A DNA stretch of 64,000 bases from Propionivibrio dicarboxylicus (GTDB lineage: Bacteria > Pseudomonadota > Gammaproteobacteria > Burkholderiales > Rhodocyclaceae). The notes beneath the pieces are model-generated. The model did no database searches. It was not told where the DNA came from and worked only from the letters and a program-made list of their open reading frames with translations. The stretch's first letter is position 1; the number at the start of each line of letters is the position of its first letter. The position numbers and the translations under genes were made by a program. The stretch lies in contig CAMDMZ010000015.1 in the NCBI GenBank assembly GCA_945902805.1, positions 38,155 to 102,154 on the forward strand, given 5' to 3'. Below are positions 63,868 through 64,000 of this stretch, piece after piece.

Positions 63868-63896
63868 AGCCCTCGCTAAGTAGAATAGCGAGGGCT
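63868..63896 (-). terminator. Terminator at the end of the rrn operon
   Basis: AGCCCTCGCTA, seven-base loop, TAGCGAGGGCT: an 11-pair stem. On the minus strand it is followed by TTTTTGTTTTTT, a strong Rho-independent terminator ending the 5S gene; on the plus strand the tail is short, so it may stop bioC transcription only partly. Confidence 0.88.
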
Positions 63897-63907
63897 TTGG
63901 AGGGGTA

Positions 63908-64000
63908 GTCTGGCGTTGACCTACTTTCTCACACGGTGAAGTGCAATATCATCGGCGCGGTCTTGTTTCACGGTCCTGTTCGGGATGGGAAGGGGTGGTT
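63908..64000 (-). rRNA. rrf: 5S ribosomal RNA, 3' part (gene runs off right edge)
   Basis: The plus strand reads GCGTTGACCTACTTTCTCAC, then TCATCGGCGCG, and then TTTCACGGTCCTGTTCGGGA, TGGGAAGGGGTGG at the edge: the complement of the conserved 5S blocks CCACCCCTTCCCATCCCGAA, CAGGACCGTGAAA, CGCCGATGATA and GTGAGAAAGTAGGTCAACGC. About 93 of the usual 115 or so bases are here; the 5' end lies past the window. An rrn operon therefore comes from the right and ends here. Confidence 0.95.

Noticed and set aside
1..64000. CRISPR arrays, tRNA genes, prophage or IS elements
   Set aside because: No regularly spaced repeats, cloverleaf candidates, phage structural genes or transposases were seen.

Overview
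The window is a continuous stretch of a betaproteobacterial chromosome, probably from the Rhodocyclales/Nitrosomonadales side. This rests on gene order rather than on any search: a tol-pal block ending in queE, the run grxC-secB-SH3-gpsA, accB-accC-prmA-DUF3426, comF next to bioC, and an rrn operon at the right edge. Coding density is very high, many neighbours overlap by ATGA or TGATG, and no stretch over 300 bases lacks a gene. I saw no CRISPR array, prophage, insertion sequence or tRNA.

Layout. 1-204 (minus): start of a lipoprotein gene cut by the window edge. 385-11229 (plus): a complete-looking type II secretion operon, gspE-F-G-H-I-J-K-L-M, a GspC/PilP-like gene and gspD, with no prepilin peptidase. 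11413-14418 (plus): a WecA/WbpL-type glycan initiator and a WbpM/FlaA1-type sugar dehydratase. 14452-15288: apaH. 15313-22307 (minus): a long operon read leftwards, hypothetical-tlpA-aroQ-accB-accC-prmA-DUF3426-PfkB kinase-glycine-zipper lipoprotein. 22381-23754: mpl. 23786-28577 (minus): a small membrane protein, a TonB-dependent receptor, an EamA transporter and a HerA-like ATPase (DUF853). 28639-33394 (plus): yebC-ruvC-glycosyltransferase-ruvA-thioesterase-ruvB. 33493-35693: a two-gene insert (FkbM methyltransferase plus COG5610 HAD-like protein) that looks AT-richer than its surroundings. 35701-41407: ybgC-tolQ-tolR-tolA-tolB-pal-cpoB-queE. 41417-47374: gluQRS, a thioredoxin, moeB/thiF, ctpA, an EnvC-like protein and hypotheticals. 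47510-50507: a BigR-like ArsR regulator, rhodanese, grxC, secB, SH3 protein and gpsA; trmL is opposite. 51093-61785: an MSHA-type type IV pilus locus. 61800-62925 (minus): a hypothetical and comF. 62990-63829: bioC. 63908-64000 (minus): 3' part of a 5S rRNA gene with its terminator.

The most unusual signal is a dispersed repeat of about 23-27 bp (plus form: A-run, GTCGGYGCTGGCG, RGACGGCG). Fourteen copies lie in both orientations across the window, thirteen of them in or at the start of unrelated genes. It has no stop codon in any of its six frames. It is read as KVGAGGTA in GspF, RuvA, BioC, the HerA-like ATPase and the EnvC-like protein; as AVPPAPTF in AccB, TolA, the PilN-like protein and the DUF3426 protein; and in other frames in TrmL, ComF and QueE. 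The only fully intergenic copy, at 55213-55267, is split by about 25 bp of hairpin-forming sequence. It behaves like an uptake-type signal or an intragenic mobile micro-element, and I do not recognise a described family.

Other signals: homopolymer tracts in gspL (C10) and in the sugar dehydratase gene (C8 and G8) that could slip; a glycosyltransferase gene inside the ruv operon; and overlapping divergent promoter-like sites between the HerA-like ATPase gene and yebC.
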